From positions 1 to 29,077 of the forward strand of contig JBBCJT010000175.1 of NCBI GenBank assembly GCA_037190665.1: a stretch of 29,077 nt of DNA. Reading direction: 5' to 3'. Source of the DNA: JBBCJT01 sp037190665. Its GTDB lineage: Bacteria; Pseudomonadota; Alphaproteobacteria; Acetobacterales; Acetobacteraceae. How positions within the stretch are numbered: position 1 is the stretch's first letter; each line of letters begins with the position of its first letter. The notes under the pieces are model-generated. The model saw nothing but the letters and a program-made list of their open reading frames with translations, ran no database searches and had not been told where the DNA came from. Positions 9,959 to 18,172 of this stretch are shown here, piece by piece. The translations under genes and the position numbers were made by a program.

Positions 9959-10675
9959 TTGGACGAGCTGAGCTTCCATCGCATCCTGCACCGGCCGGGC
10001 ACCGTGCTCGACATCGGCGCGCATGACGGTGCGTTCACGCTGCCGTTCTCGATGCTGCCGGACACGCGGGTGATCGCCTTCGAGCCGCTGCCCTCGGCCT
10101 TCGACCGCCTCGCCGCCGCACTCGATCCGCTGCCGCGGAACGTGACGCTGCGGCAGGAGGCGCTGGGCGATCATGATGGCGTGGTCACGCTCAACGTGCC
10201 GCTGCTCGACGGCGCGGCGCAGGAGCAATGGGCCTCCATCGCCAAGGACTACGCCGCGGTGGACAACCCGCGCGTGCACGTCGCGCGGCATGAGGTGCGG
10301 CTGCGCCGGCTCGACGATCTGGGCCTCGACGACGTCACCGCCATCAAGCTCGACGCCGAAGGGGCGGAGTACGAGGTGCTGCGCGGCGGGCGGGAGACGC
10401 TGCTGCGCTGCCGCCCGGTCCTGTCGGTCGAGATCGAGGAGCGTCACCGCGAGGGCGCGACATGGGCGGTGCCGGCGTATCTCGACGCGCTCGGCTATGA
10501 CGGGTTCTGGGAATTCTTCGGCGCGTGGAACCCGATCGCGTCCTTCGACCGCGCGCGCATGCATCGCGCCAGCCCGGACCCCGGACGGTTCGAGGCGTCC
10601 GATCCCTACATCTTCGTCTTCTACTTCCTGCCGCGCGAGATCGCGTCCGGCTGCCTGGAGCGGCTGGGCGCATGA
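9959..10675 (+). CDS. FkbM-family SAM-dependent methyltransferase
   Basis: The 238-residue product has a class-I methyltransferase fold: the SAM-binding motif VLDIGAHDGAFTLPF (16-30), RVIAFEPLPSAFDRL as the second strand with the acidic Glu, and the FkbM hallmark IKLDAEGAEYEVLRGG around Asp132. FkbM enzymes methylate hydroxyl groups on sugars, lipids or polyketides; the substrate here is unknown. The only start before the conserved region is TTG at 9959, since an in-frame stop occurs at 9944-9946. The ribosome-binding site is weak. The stop overlaps the DedA start by 4 nt (ATGA), so the thiE, fkbM-like and dedA-like genes are probably co-transcribed. Confidence 0.88.
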   Translation: MDELSFHRILHRPGTVLDIGAHDGAFTLPFSMLPDTRVIAFEPLPSAFDRLAAALDPLPRNVTLRQEALGDHDGVVTLNVPLLDGAAQEQWASIAKDYAAVDNPRVHVARHEVRLRRLDDLGLDDVTAIKLDAEGAEYEVLRGGRETLLRCRPVLSVEIEERHREGATWAVPAYLDALGYDGFWEFFGAWNPIASFDRARMHRASPDPGRFEASDPYIFVFYFLPREIASGCLERLGA

Positions 10676-11193
10676 ACCTCGAACAATGGGGCCATGACGC
10701 GCTCGCCTTCATCGCGGCGAACCGCCACTGGGCCGCGCCCATCGTCTTCGCGCTGTCCTTCGGGGAATCGCTCGCCTTCGTCGGCGTGCTGCTGCCGGCG
10801 ACCGTGGTGCTGTTCGGCGTCGGCGCGCTGATCGGCGCGGGCACGCTCGATTTCCTGCCGCTGTGGCTGGCGGCGAGCGTCGGCGCGGCACTGGGCGACA
10901 CCGTCTCCTACTGGTTCGGGGACCGCTACCAGAAAGCGGTGTGGCGGATGTGGCCGCTGTCGCGCTTTCCGGATCTGGGGCCGCGCGGCGAGCGGTTCTT
11001 CCACCGCTGGGGCGTGGCGAGCGTGTTCCTCGGCCGCTTCTTCGGCCCGCTGCGCGCGGCCGTGCCGTTGGTCGCCGGCATCATGCGCATGCCGAAGCCG
11101 CAGTTCCAGTTCGCCAACTGGACATCGGCGCTGATCTGGGGCGCGGGCATCCTCGCCCCCGGCGCGGTGGGGGTCGGACTGTTCGCCCGCTGA
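10672..11193 (+). CDS. DedA-family inner-membrane protein
   Basis: DedA (SNARE-associated/VTT domain) proteins are small multi-pass membrane proteins implicated in lipid flipping and membrane homeostasis. This one has 173 residues. It shows the conserved acidic site in FGESLAFVGVLLPAT (about 22-36), a glycine-rich hydrophobic segment, GDTVSYWFGDRY, and the signature FLGRFFGPLRAAVPLVAGIMRM with its essential arginines. It ends in a final membrane helix. The length is somewhat short of the usual 190-220, ending directly after the last helix. The start ATG overlaps the upstream stop. It converges on the ABC permease gene, with 7 nt between stops. Confidence 0.88.
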   Translation: MNLEQWGHDALAFIAANRHWAAPIVFALSFGESLAFVGVLLPATVVLFGVGALIGAGTLDFLPLWLAASVGAALGDTVSYWFGDRYQKAVWRMWPLSRFPDLGPRGERFFHRWGVASVFLGRFFGPLRAAVPLVAGIMRMPKPQFQFANWTSALIWGAGILAPGAVGVGLFAR

Positions 11194-11200
11194 CGTCTTC

Positions 11201-12322
11201 CTACCCCGCCGCGCCGATGGTCGCGCGCAGCCGCGACAGCGCGTAGCCGAACAGCGCCGAACCGATCGCGAGCAGCGCGAGGAACTGCGGCCAGACCACC
11301 GACAGGCCCGCGCCGCGATACAGGATCGCCTGCGCCAGCATCACGAAATGCGTGGTGGGCGCGGCCATCATCACGAACTGCACGATGTCCGGCATGCTCT
11401 CCCGCGGTGTCGTGCCGCCGGACAGCATCTGCAGCGGCAGCAGCGTCAAGATCACCAGCAGCCCGAATTGCGGCATGGAGCGGGAGACGGTGCCGAGGAA
11501 GATGCCGAGTGCTGTGGTCGCGAACAGGTGCAGCGTCGCGCCGACGAGGAACAACGGGACCGAGCCCTCGATCGGCACGCGCAGGATGCCCTGCACCACG
11601 AACAGCAGCGACAGCGCGCAGGCCATCAGGACCACCAGCGCCATGGACCAGACCTTGGCCATCATGATCTCGAACGGCGTGACGGGCATCACCAGCAGAT
11701 GCTCGATCGTGCCGTGCTCGCGTTCCCGGATCAGCGCCGCGCCGGTCAGCACGATGGACAGCATCGTGACGTTGTTGACGATCTGGATGATCGCGCCGAA
11801 CCAGCCCTTGTTGAGTTCCGGGTTGAACCGCGCGCGCAGCGCCAGCGATACCGGGGCGACCTCGGTCCCCTGATAACGCTGCGCGAAGGCCGCGATCTCG
11901 TTGCCGACGATGGTCTGGATATAGCCGCTGCCGACGAAGGCCTGGCTCATCCGCGTGGCATCGACGTTGAGCTGGATCGCCGGGCTGCGGCCGGCGAGCA
12001 GGTCGCGCTGGAAGGAGGGCGGGATGTCGAGCGCGAACGTGTCCAGCCCGGCATCCATCCGCATGTCCATCTCCGCCTGGGTGATCATCACCGGCGGCAG
12101 GAAGTGCGGCGGGTAGAACGCTGCCGAGATGCGCCCGGACAGCGGGGAGCGATCCTCGTCGACGATCGCGATGGGCGCGCGGTTCAGGGTCTCCGGGATC
12201 GCCGTCGCCCCCGAGTAGATGGCGAGCGTGAACGCATAGACGATCAGCGCCAGCATGACCGGATCGCGGGCCAGGCTGCGCAGTTCCTTCACGCCCAGAT
12301 GGAACAGGTTGGCGATGCGCAT
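11201..12322 (-). CDS. yhhJ: ABC-2 type transport permease, YhhJ-like
   Basis: The 373-residue product is an ABC-2 permease. It has one N-terminal membrane helix (about 24-45, PVMLALIVYAFTLAIYS), a long extracytoplasmic loop containing IAIVDEDRSPLSGRI and a DIPPSFQRDLLAGR segment, and then five hydrophobic helices from IIQIVNNVTMLSIVLTGAALI to the C-terminus. The coupling motif IREREHGTIEHLLVMPVTPFEIMMAKVW is the classic ABC-2 cytoplasmic EREHGT loop. The ATG at 12322 follows an AGGAG and sits 2 nt after the stop of the RbbA-like gene. Gene order and length match E. coli yhhJ. It probably forms a heterodimeric membrane channel with the permease part of the upstream fusion. Confidence 0.9.
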   Translation of the reverse strand: MRIANLFHLGVKELRSLARDPVMLALIVYAFTLAIYSGATAIPETLNRAPIAIVDEDRSPLSGRISAAFYPPHFLPPVMITQAEMDMRMDAGLDTFALDIPPSFQRDLLAGRSPAIQLNVDATRMSQAFVGSGYIQTIVGNEIAAFAQRYQGTEVAPVSLALRARFNPELNKGWFGAIIQIVNNVTMLSIVLTGAALIREREHGTIEHLLVMPVTPFEIMMAKVWSMALVVLMACALSLLFVVQGILRVPIEGSVPLFLVGATLHLFATTALGIFLGTVSRSMPQFGLLVILTLLPLQMLSGGTTPRESMPDIVQFVMMAAPTTHFVMLAQAILYRGAGLSVVWPQFLALLAIGSALFGYALSRLRATIGAAG

Positions 12323-12324
12323 CC

Positions 12325-15057
12325 TTACCGCTCCTGCTTGTTCAGCAGCGCCGCGCCGAGGCCGAGCAGCACGGGAATCGCGATCAGCAGCGGGACGAAC
12401 GCCTCCCGTAGTTCCGTGAATCCCAGCGCCTTGGAGAAGGCCCCGCGCGTGATGATCAGGTAGTGCGTGGTCGGATAGATCTGTCCGATCAGCGCGCCCG
12501 CCCCTTCCAGCGACGCCACCGGATCCAGCATGCCGGAGAACTGGGTGGCCGGCAGGATCGTCAGGATGGCGGTGCCGAAGATCGCCGCGATCTGGCTTTT
12601 CATGAAGGCCGAGATCACCAGCCCCATCGCGGTCGCGACCGTCACGTAGAGCAGCGTGGCGACGCTGAGCGCCAGCAGGCTGCCCTTGAGCGGCACGCCG
12701 AACAGGAAGATCGCCAGCAGCACCAGCAGCGCGAAATTCGCCATCGCCAGCACGATGTAGGGAAGCTGCTTGCCGAGCAGGAATTCCAGCCGCGTCGTCG
12801 GCGTCACGTACAGGTTGACGATGGAGCCCAGCTCCTTCTCCCGCACCACGCTCAGCGCGGTCAGCATCGACGGGATCAGCATCAGCAGCAGGGGAATGAC
12901 GGCGGGCACCATCGCCACCAGGCTGCGCACGTCCGGGTTGTAGCGGAAGCGCGTCTCGATCGTAGCCAGCGCCGCGCTGCCGGACCGGAGCTGGCGCGCC
13001 AGCCATTGCGCGTGCATGCCCTGCACGTATCCGCTGACCGTCTCGGCCCGCTGCGGCATCGCGCCGTCGATCCAGGCGCCGATCTCCACCGGCCGCCCGC
13101 GCGCGATGTCACGGCCGAAGCCGGTCGGGATCTCGATCGCAAGCGCCAGCTCGCCCGCGCGCATGCGCCGGTCCAGTTCCGCGTAGTCGGCGATCGGCGG
13201 CCGTTCGACGAAATAGCGCGATCCGGAGATGTCGAGCACGTAGTCGCGGCTGGTGGTGGTCTGGTCGCGGTCCAGCACCGCGAAGGTCAGGTCCTCGACA
13301 TCCATGTTGATGCCGTAGCCCATGATCAGCATCAGCAGGATGCTGCCCACCAGCGCCAGCGTGGCGCGCACCGGATCGCGCCGCAGTTCCAGCGATTCCC
13401 GCCGCGCGTAGCTCATCAGCCGCCGCCGGTCGATCAGCCGCCGTCGTGGCGGGGCGGCGGGCGCGGATGCCGTTTCAGGCGTGAAGCCGGGTGCGGCCGC
13501 CGGGCGCGTGTCGCCCTCGGCACCCGCTTCCTGCAGGTAAAGGATGAACGCCTCCTCCAGCGTCGCCGTGCCGCGCTTTTCGCGCAGCGCTTCCGGCGTA
13601 TCGCTGACGAGGACGCGGCCGGCATGCATCAGGGAGATGCGGTCGCAGCGTTCCGCCTCGTTCATGAAATGGGTGGAGATGAAGATCGTCACCGCGTCGC
13701 GCCGCGACAGCTCCACCAGCATCCGCCAGAACGCATCGCGCGCCACCGGATCGACGCCGGAGGTCGGTTCGTCGAGGATCAGCAGCTCCGGCCGGTGGAT
13801 CATCGCCACCGCGAGCGACAGGCGCTGCCGCTGGCCCATCGGCAACCCGTCCGGCAGCGCGTCCATGATGTCGGCGAGGCCGAAGCGTTCCGCCATCTCC
13901 GCCACGCGCGCCGGGATCTCGCGCGCCGGCAGGCGGAACAGCCGCGCGTGCAGCTCCAGGTTCTGCCGCACCGTCAGCTCGGTATAGAGCGAGAAGTTCT
14001 GCGACATGTAGCCGACGCGGCGGCGGGATTCGATGTTCCCCGCGTCCACCGGCGCGCCGAACAGCCACGCCTGCCCTTCGCTCGCCGGCAGCAGGCCGGT
14101 GAGCATCTTCATCGTCGTCGTCTTGCCGCAACCGTTGGAACCGAGGAAGCCGAAGATCTCGCCCCGGCCGATCCGGAAACTCACGCGATCGACCGCGACG
14201 AAGTCGCCGAAGCGGCGGGTGAGGTCCTTCGCCTCGATCGCGACCTGTGCGCTGTCCGTTTCCGCGTGCGGCGGGATCACCACCTCGGCGTGGCCGCGCC
14301 GTGCCTCTTCCGGCAGCAGCGCGATGAACGCGGCTTCCAGCGTCGTCGTGCGCGTGTGCGAGAGCAGCTCCCGCGGCGCGCCGTGGGCGAGCACGCGCCC
14401 GGCATCCATCGCCGCCAGCCAGTCGAACCGCGCCGCCTCCTCCATGTACGCGGTGGCGACGAGGACGCTCATGCCCGGCCGGCCATTCCGGATGCTGCCG
14501 ATCAGGTCCCAGAACTGTCGGCGCGACAGCGGATCGACGCCGGTCGTCGGCTCGTCGAGGATCAGCAGGTCCGGGTCGTGCACCAGGGCGCAGCACAGAC
14601 CCAGCTTCTGCTTCATCCCGCCGGACAGCTTGCCGGCCGGCCGATCCACGAAGGGCGCGAGGCCGGTCTGCGCCGTCAGTTCCGCGATGCGCCGCGCGCG
14701 CTCGGTGTGATCGTGACCGAACAGGCGCGCGAAGAAATCGATGTTCTCCGCCACGGAGAGGGTCGGGTACAGGTTCTTGCCGAGCCCCTGCGGCATGTAC
14801 GCCACGCGCGGCACGACGCTGCCGCGATGCCGCGCATCGGCGATATCGCCGCCCAGCACCTCCACGCGGCCGGACTGCACCATCCGCGCGCCGGCGATCA
14901 GCGACAGCAGGCTCGACTTGCCCACGCCGTCCGGCCCGATCAGCCCGGCCATCACGCCGGCCGGTATATCCAGCGTGACATCGTCCAGCGCACGCGTCCT
15001 GCCGTAGCGCAGGCCGACGCGCGCGAGGCGCACGACATGCGCCGCGCCGGAAGTCAT
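12325..15057 (-). CDS. rbbA: RbbA-like ABC transporter: two ATPase domains fused to a permease
   Basis: This 910-residue fusion has the layout of E. coli RbbA (YhiH). NBD1 has Walker A GPDGVGKSS (41-49), signature LSGGMKQKL and Walker B LLILDEPTTGVDP. NBD2 has Walker A GSNGCGKTT (near 305), a degenerate signature LPMGQRQRL and Walker B LLILDEPTSGVDP. From about residue 550 comes an ABC-2 permease with one helix (LALVGSILLMLIMGYGI), a large loop and several C-terminal helices with the EKELGSIVNLYVTP loop. RbbA was reported to associate with ribosomes, but the adaptor and permease neighbours make membrane export the likelier role. The start ATG overlaps the HlyD-gene stop (ATGA). Confidence 0.92.
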   Translation of the reverse strand: MTSGAAHVVRLARVGLRYGRTRALDDVTLDIPAGVMAGLIGPDGVGKSSLLSLIAGARMVQSGRVEVLGGDIADARHRGSVVPRVAYMPQGLGKNLYPTLSVAENIDFFARLFGHDHTERARRIAELTAQTGLAPFVDRPAGKLSGGMKQKLGLCCALVHDPDLLILDEPTTGVDPLSRRQFWDLIGSIRNGRPGMSVLVATAYMEEAARFDWLAAMDAGRVLAHGAPRELLSHTRTTTLEAAFIALLPEEARRGHAEVVIPPHAETDSAQVAIEAKDLTRRFGDFVAVDRVSFRIGRGEIFGFLGSNGCGKTTTMKMLTGLLPASEGQAWLFGAPVDAGNIESRRRVGYMSQNFSLYTELTVRQNLELHARLFRLPAREIPARVAEMAERFGLADIMDALPDGLPMGQRQRLSLAVAMIHRPELLILDEPTSGVDPVARDAFWRMLVELSRRDAVTIFISTHFMNEAERCDRISLMHAGRVLVSDTPEALREKRGTATLEEAFILYLQEAGAEGDTRPAAAPGFTPETASAPAAPPRRRLIDRRRLMSYARRESLELRRDPVRATLALVGSILLMLIMGYGINMDVEDLTFAVLDRDQTTTSRDYVLDISGSRYFVERPPIADYAELDRRMRAGELALAIEIPTGFGRDIARGRPVEIGAWIDGAMPQRAETVSGYVQGMHAQWLARQLRSGSAALATIETRFRYNPDVRSLVAMVPAVIPLLLMLIPSMLTALSVVREKELGSIVNLYVTPTTRLEFLLGKQLPYIVLAMANFALLVLLAIFLFGVPLKGSLLALSVATLLYVTVATAMGLVISAFMKSQIAAIFGTAILTILPATQFSGMLDPVASLEGAGALIGQIYPTTHYLIITRGAFSKALGFTELREAFVPLLIAIPVLLGLGAALLNKQER

Positions 15058-16127
15058 TGCGGCAGCCGGACCTGAAGCGCCTCGGGCCACGCGGCCTGCG
15101 GATCGAGCCGCACATAGGCCACGCCGGGCAGCCCGGTCTTGACCTGGTCGATGTGCTGGCGGAGCAGCTCCGGCGCGATGCGCGCGCGGATGCGGAACAT
15201 CAGCTTCAGCCGCTCCTCCTCCGTCTCCACGGTCTTGGGCGTGAACTGCGCGACGTCGGCGACGAAGGAGACCTGCGCCGGGACCACGTATTGCGGCGCC
15301 GCGTCGAGGACGATGCGCGCCTCCGCACCGATGGCCACCCGGCCCGCCTGCGCGGTGGGCAGGAAGAAGGTCATGTAGACATCCGACAGGTCGACGAGGT
15401 TCAGCACCCGTCCCCCGGCCGCCAGCACCTCGCCCAACTGGGCGATGCGGTACTGCACACGCCCGTCGCGCGGCGATTTCAGCTCGCTGTCGTCGATATC
15501 CGCCTGGATGCGCTCGATCGAGGCGCGCATCGCCTCCACGTCCGCCTCCGCGCCGATCACCTGCGAGCGCGCGAAGCCGATCGCCGCCTCTGCCGCCGCG
15601 ATCTGGGCGCGCGCCGCGCTCTCGGCCGCGCGCGCGCCCTCGAACCGGGCGCGGTCGTCGTCCAGCGTCTGCTGGGGCGCATTGCCCCGCGCGGCCAGAT
15701 CCTCGGTCCGCACGTAGCGGCGCTGGGCGGCGCCGACCTCGGCCTCCCGCTGGCGGAGCACCGCCTCGGCCGCCGCCTTCTCCGCCTCGCGCTGCGTCAC
15801 CTGGTTCTGTGCGGTCTGCACGCCGATCGTCGCGCGCTGGAGCTGCGCCTTCGCCTCGCGAAGCTGCGCATCGAGCACGGCCGTGTCCATGCGCGCGAGG
15901 ACCTGACCCGCGGTGATGAAATCGCCCTCATTGACCAGGATTTCGCGGATGCGGCCGGCGGTCTTGGTGGCGACGTCGATCTCGGTGCCCTCGATGCGTC
16001 CGTTACCGCTGGCGAAGCCCGGCGGCAGCGGCGCCGGCTGCAGGGACCTCCATCCGTAGTAGCCGGCCACCGCGACCGCCGCGACGACAGCGAGGCGCAG
16101 CAGCAGCCGACCCTTGAACCACCCCAT
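15054..16127 (-). CDS. HlyD-family periplasmic adaptor (YhiI-like)
   Basis: The 357-residue membrane-fusion protein links an inner-membrane transporter to the outer membrane. A short cytoplasmic start (MGWFKGRLLLR) is followed by one membrane anchor (about 12-26), and then ASGNGRIEGTEIDVATKTAGRIREILVNEGDFITAGQVLARMDT. The last segment is the first half of the lipoyl/barrel-sandwich domain. Residues about 90-205 form an Ala/Glu/Arg/Gln-rich alpha-helical hairpin, the second lipoyl half reads LKSPRDGRVQYRIAQLGEVLAAGG, and a beta-barrel follows. The ATG at 16127 is 7 nt from AAGGAG; a GTG at 16133 is too close to it. It is first in a three-gene operon with the RbbA-like and YhhJ-like genes. Confidence 0.93.
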   Translation of the reverse strand: MGWFKGRLLLRLAVVAAVAVAGYYGWRSLQPAPLPPGFASGNGRIEGTEIDVATKTAGRIREILVNEGDFITAGQVLARMDTAVLDAQLREAKAQLQRATIGVQTAQNQVTQREAEKAAAEAVLRQREAEVGAAQRRYVRTEDLAARGNAPQQTLDDDRARFEGARAAESAARAQIAAAEAAIGFARSQVIGAEADVEAMRASIERIQADIDDSELKSPRDGRVQYRIAQLGEVLAAGGRVLNLVDLSDVYMTFFLPTAQAGRVAIGAEARIVLDAAPQYVVPAQVSFVADVAQFTPKTVETEEERLKLMFRIRARIAPELLRQHIDQVKTGLPGVAYVRLDPQAAWPEALQVRLPQ

Positions 16128-16269
16128 CCGCACTCTCCTTCGCGACCGGCACCATGGCCGGGGCCGGCACCGCCAGCCACCCGGACATTATGACGGCCGC
16201 AACGAACTCCGGTCAGCAGCGGGGCGCATGACAGGGTTCCATCGCGGCCAGCGGCGGAGAGGCGGCGAG

Positions 16270-17412
16270 CTACTCCCAGTCCCGCAGCTTGCCCGACTCC
16301 GTGCGCGGCAGCGCGGGGCCGAAGCTGTAACGGCGGGGGCGTTCGGCTTCTTCCAGATGCGTCCGCGCCCACGCCCGCAGCGCATCGGCCAGTACGGCCG
16401 TATCCGCATCGGGATCGGCCGGCACCACGAACGCCTTCAACCTTCCGGTATCGGCCAGCCGGACGGCGCAGTCGGCCACGCCTTCATGCATCGCGATCTC
16501 GCGCGCGATGCGGGCGGGATGGACGTTGATGCCGCCCACCTGCACCGCCGCATCGCGCCGCCCGGTCACGCGGAAACCCCGGGCGTCGATCCAGCCGAGG
16601 TGATCCATCAGCGGCTCGGGCGGCCGTTCGCCATCGGTGGCGAGGCGGACCAGCGCATCCTCCCCCTCCACGCGCCACTGCGCCTGCAGCGTGAAGGGAT
16701 CGTCGGCGCCGGTGCGGAAGCCGATGCCGGCGTGCTCCGACGATCCGTAGATCTCGCACAGCGGCGCGATCCCGGCGGCGACGATCCCGCGCGCAAGGTC
16801 AGCGGGCATCGGCGCGGTGGAGGTCAGGCCGGCGACGCCGGCGGGCGGGCGATCCAGCCCGTGCAGGATGTGCCGCCACAGCGCCGGCGTTGCCATCACC
16901 AGATCCCCGGACCCCAGCGCGGGCAAGGCAAGGCCGGGGCCGATGAACCGCGCTTCCTCGACCGGCACGTCGCCGAGCGCGGCCGGCACCAGCGCCGTCC
17001 AGATCGTGCCGTAGATGTGATGGCAGGGCACGCAGCAGATCAGCCGGCGCACCGGCGGCAGCAACGCGGGATAGCCTGCCGCCTCCTGAAGCAGGTCGCG
17101 CAGCCGGTGGCGGCACGGCTTGGGCGCGCCGGTGCTGCCGGAGGTGCGGAAGGTCAGCACCGTCGCCGGATCCGCGAGCCGCGCGGCAAGCTGCGCGACC
17201 GGGGCGGCGAGCGTCGGGTCCGGCGGCGGCAGCGCGGCGTACTCGGCGAGCAGGCTCGCGACCGCCTCGCGCTCCGCCGCGGTCATCTCGGGCGCGCTGT
17301 CCTCCCGCCACGTGTGCGCACCGATCTCCAGCAGCGGCACGCGCCGCAGCCGCGCCAGTTCGTGGGCGATCAGGTCGCGGACGATGCGGAACGGCGCGCG
17401 CCGTTCAGGCAA
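16270..17412 (-). CDS. Short acyl/aryl-CoA ligase, PYP-type 4-coumarate ligase-like
   Basis: This ANL-superfamily adenylating enzyme would activate a carboxylic acid as an acyl-AMP and transfer it to CoA. In 380 residues it has the P-loop TSGSTGAPKPC (90-100), CHHIYGTIWTALVPA, LTSTAPMP, the aromatic/adenine motif YGSSEHAG (222-229), TGRRDAAVQVGGINVHP (283-299) and the C-terminal catalytic Lys375 in ESGKLRDW. Full ligases have 500 or more residues; this lacks the large N-terminal subdomain. In length and in its TSGSTGAPKPC-HRL and VQVGGIN-HP motifs it resembles the 4-coumarate:CoA ligase family linked to photoactive yellow protein. No PYP or ammonia-lyase gene is visible, so the substrate is open. 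The TTG at 17412 overlaps the preceding stop by 8 nt. It is the last gene of a four-gene operon. Confidence 0.82.
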   Translation of the reverse strand: MPERRAPFRIVRDLIAHELARLRRVPLLEIGAHTWREDSAPEMTAAEREAVASLLAEYAALPPPDPTLAAPVAQLAARLADPATVLTFRTSGSTGAPKPCRHRLRDLLQEAAGYPALLPPVRRLICCVPCHHIYGTIWTALVPAALGDVPVEEARFIGPGLALPALGSGDLVMATPALWRHILHGLDRPPAGVAGLTSTAPMPADLARGIVAAGIAPLCEIYGSSEHAGIGFRTGADDPFTLQAQWRVEGEDALVRLATDGERPPEPLMDHLGWIDARGFRVTGRRDAAVQVGGINVHPARIAREIAMHEGVADCAVRLADTGRLKAFVVPADPDADTAVLADALRAWARTHLEEAERPRRYSFGPALPRTESGKLRDWE

Positions 17413-18172
17413 GGCGGGCGATCCAGCCCTCGCTGCCGGGCAGCGCCGCCGGCGCGTCCGTGGTGCGCGGGTCGTGGCCGGCGATGACCAGGTCCGGCGC
17501 GTCGGCGAGGCGCAGCACGGTCTCGAAGGCGTCCAGCGCATCGCCCACGTGATAGACGGCCGGGAACGGGCGGCGCTGTTCGAGGTTCTCGCGCAGCGCG
17601 ACGGAATCGTTGGCGAGCACCATCCAGCCCTTCGCGGTGCGCACGCGGACGATCTGCAGCCCGTCCGTGTGGCCGCCGACATGGTACAGCTCGATCCCCG
17701 GCAGCGGCTCGGCGTTGCCGTTGTGCAGGTCGACGCGGCCGTCCCGCACCAACGCCTCCATCGCCGCGATGTCGTCCGCCTCGTAGCCCGCGCGCAGCAC
17801 CGCGTGGCGCTTCACCGGCCCGTTCACATAGGCCAGTTCCCGTACCTGCAGATGGAAGCGCGCGGCGGGGAACAGGTGCGGCTGGCCAGCGTGGTCAGCG
17901 TGCAGATGGGTCTGGATCACGTGGCCCACGGTGGCGGGATCGCAGCCCAGCGCGGCGAAGGCTTCCTCGACCGGGCGCAGGAAGCCGCGCTTGTGATGCG
18001 CGCATTGCGCGGCGTTCTGCGCGGTGTCCATCGCCACCCAGCCGTCGGGTCCGCGCAGCAGCGCCATGTGGAAGGCGATGGTGCGCATGCCCGCATCCTC
18101 GCCGGCGAGGAAGCAGCGATGCGCCGGCCGCGGTGCGGTCGCGAAGCGGATCGCGAAGGCTTCCCAGCTCAT
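17405..18172 (-). CDS. Metallo-beta-lactamase-fold hydrolase, AHL-lactonase-like
   Basis: The 255-residue product has the complete di-zinc site of the quorum-quenching-lactonase branch of the MBL superfamily: H89-L-H91-A-D93-H94 (THLHADHAG), His168 in GGHTDG, Asp189 in LANDS, and His233 in GHDP. There is no signal peptide, so it is cytoplasmic. Relatives open acyl-homoserine lactones or other lactones, or cleave esters and thioesters. In this operon a lactone or thioester intermediate is more likely than a signal molecule, but this is inference. The ATG at 18172 overlaps the SDR stop by 4 nt, and the stop overlaps the ligase start by 8 nt. Confidence 0.9.
   Translation of the reverse strand: MSWEAFAIRFATAPRPAHRCFLAGEDAGMRTIAFHMALLRGPDGWVAMDTAQNAAQCAHHKRGFLRPVEEAFAALGCDPATVGHVIQTHLHADHAGQPHLFPAARFHLQVRELAYVNGPVKRHAVLRAGYEADDIAAMEALVRDGRVDLHNGNAEPLPGIELYHVGGHTDGLQIVRVRTAKGWMVLANDSVALRENLEQRRPFPAVYHVGDALDAFETVLRLADAPDLVIAGHDPRTTDAPAALPGSEGWIARLA

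Noticed and set aside
12463..15075. An 870-residue open frame on the plus strand
   Set aside because: It is antisense to the RbbA-like gene, rich in Arg/His/Gln, and has no recognisable domain. The minus-strand gene has all ABC motifs.
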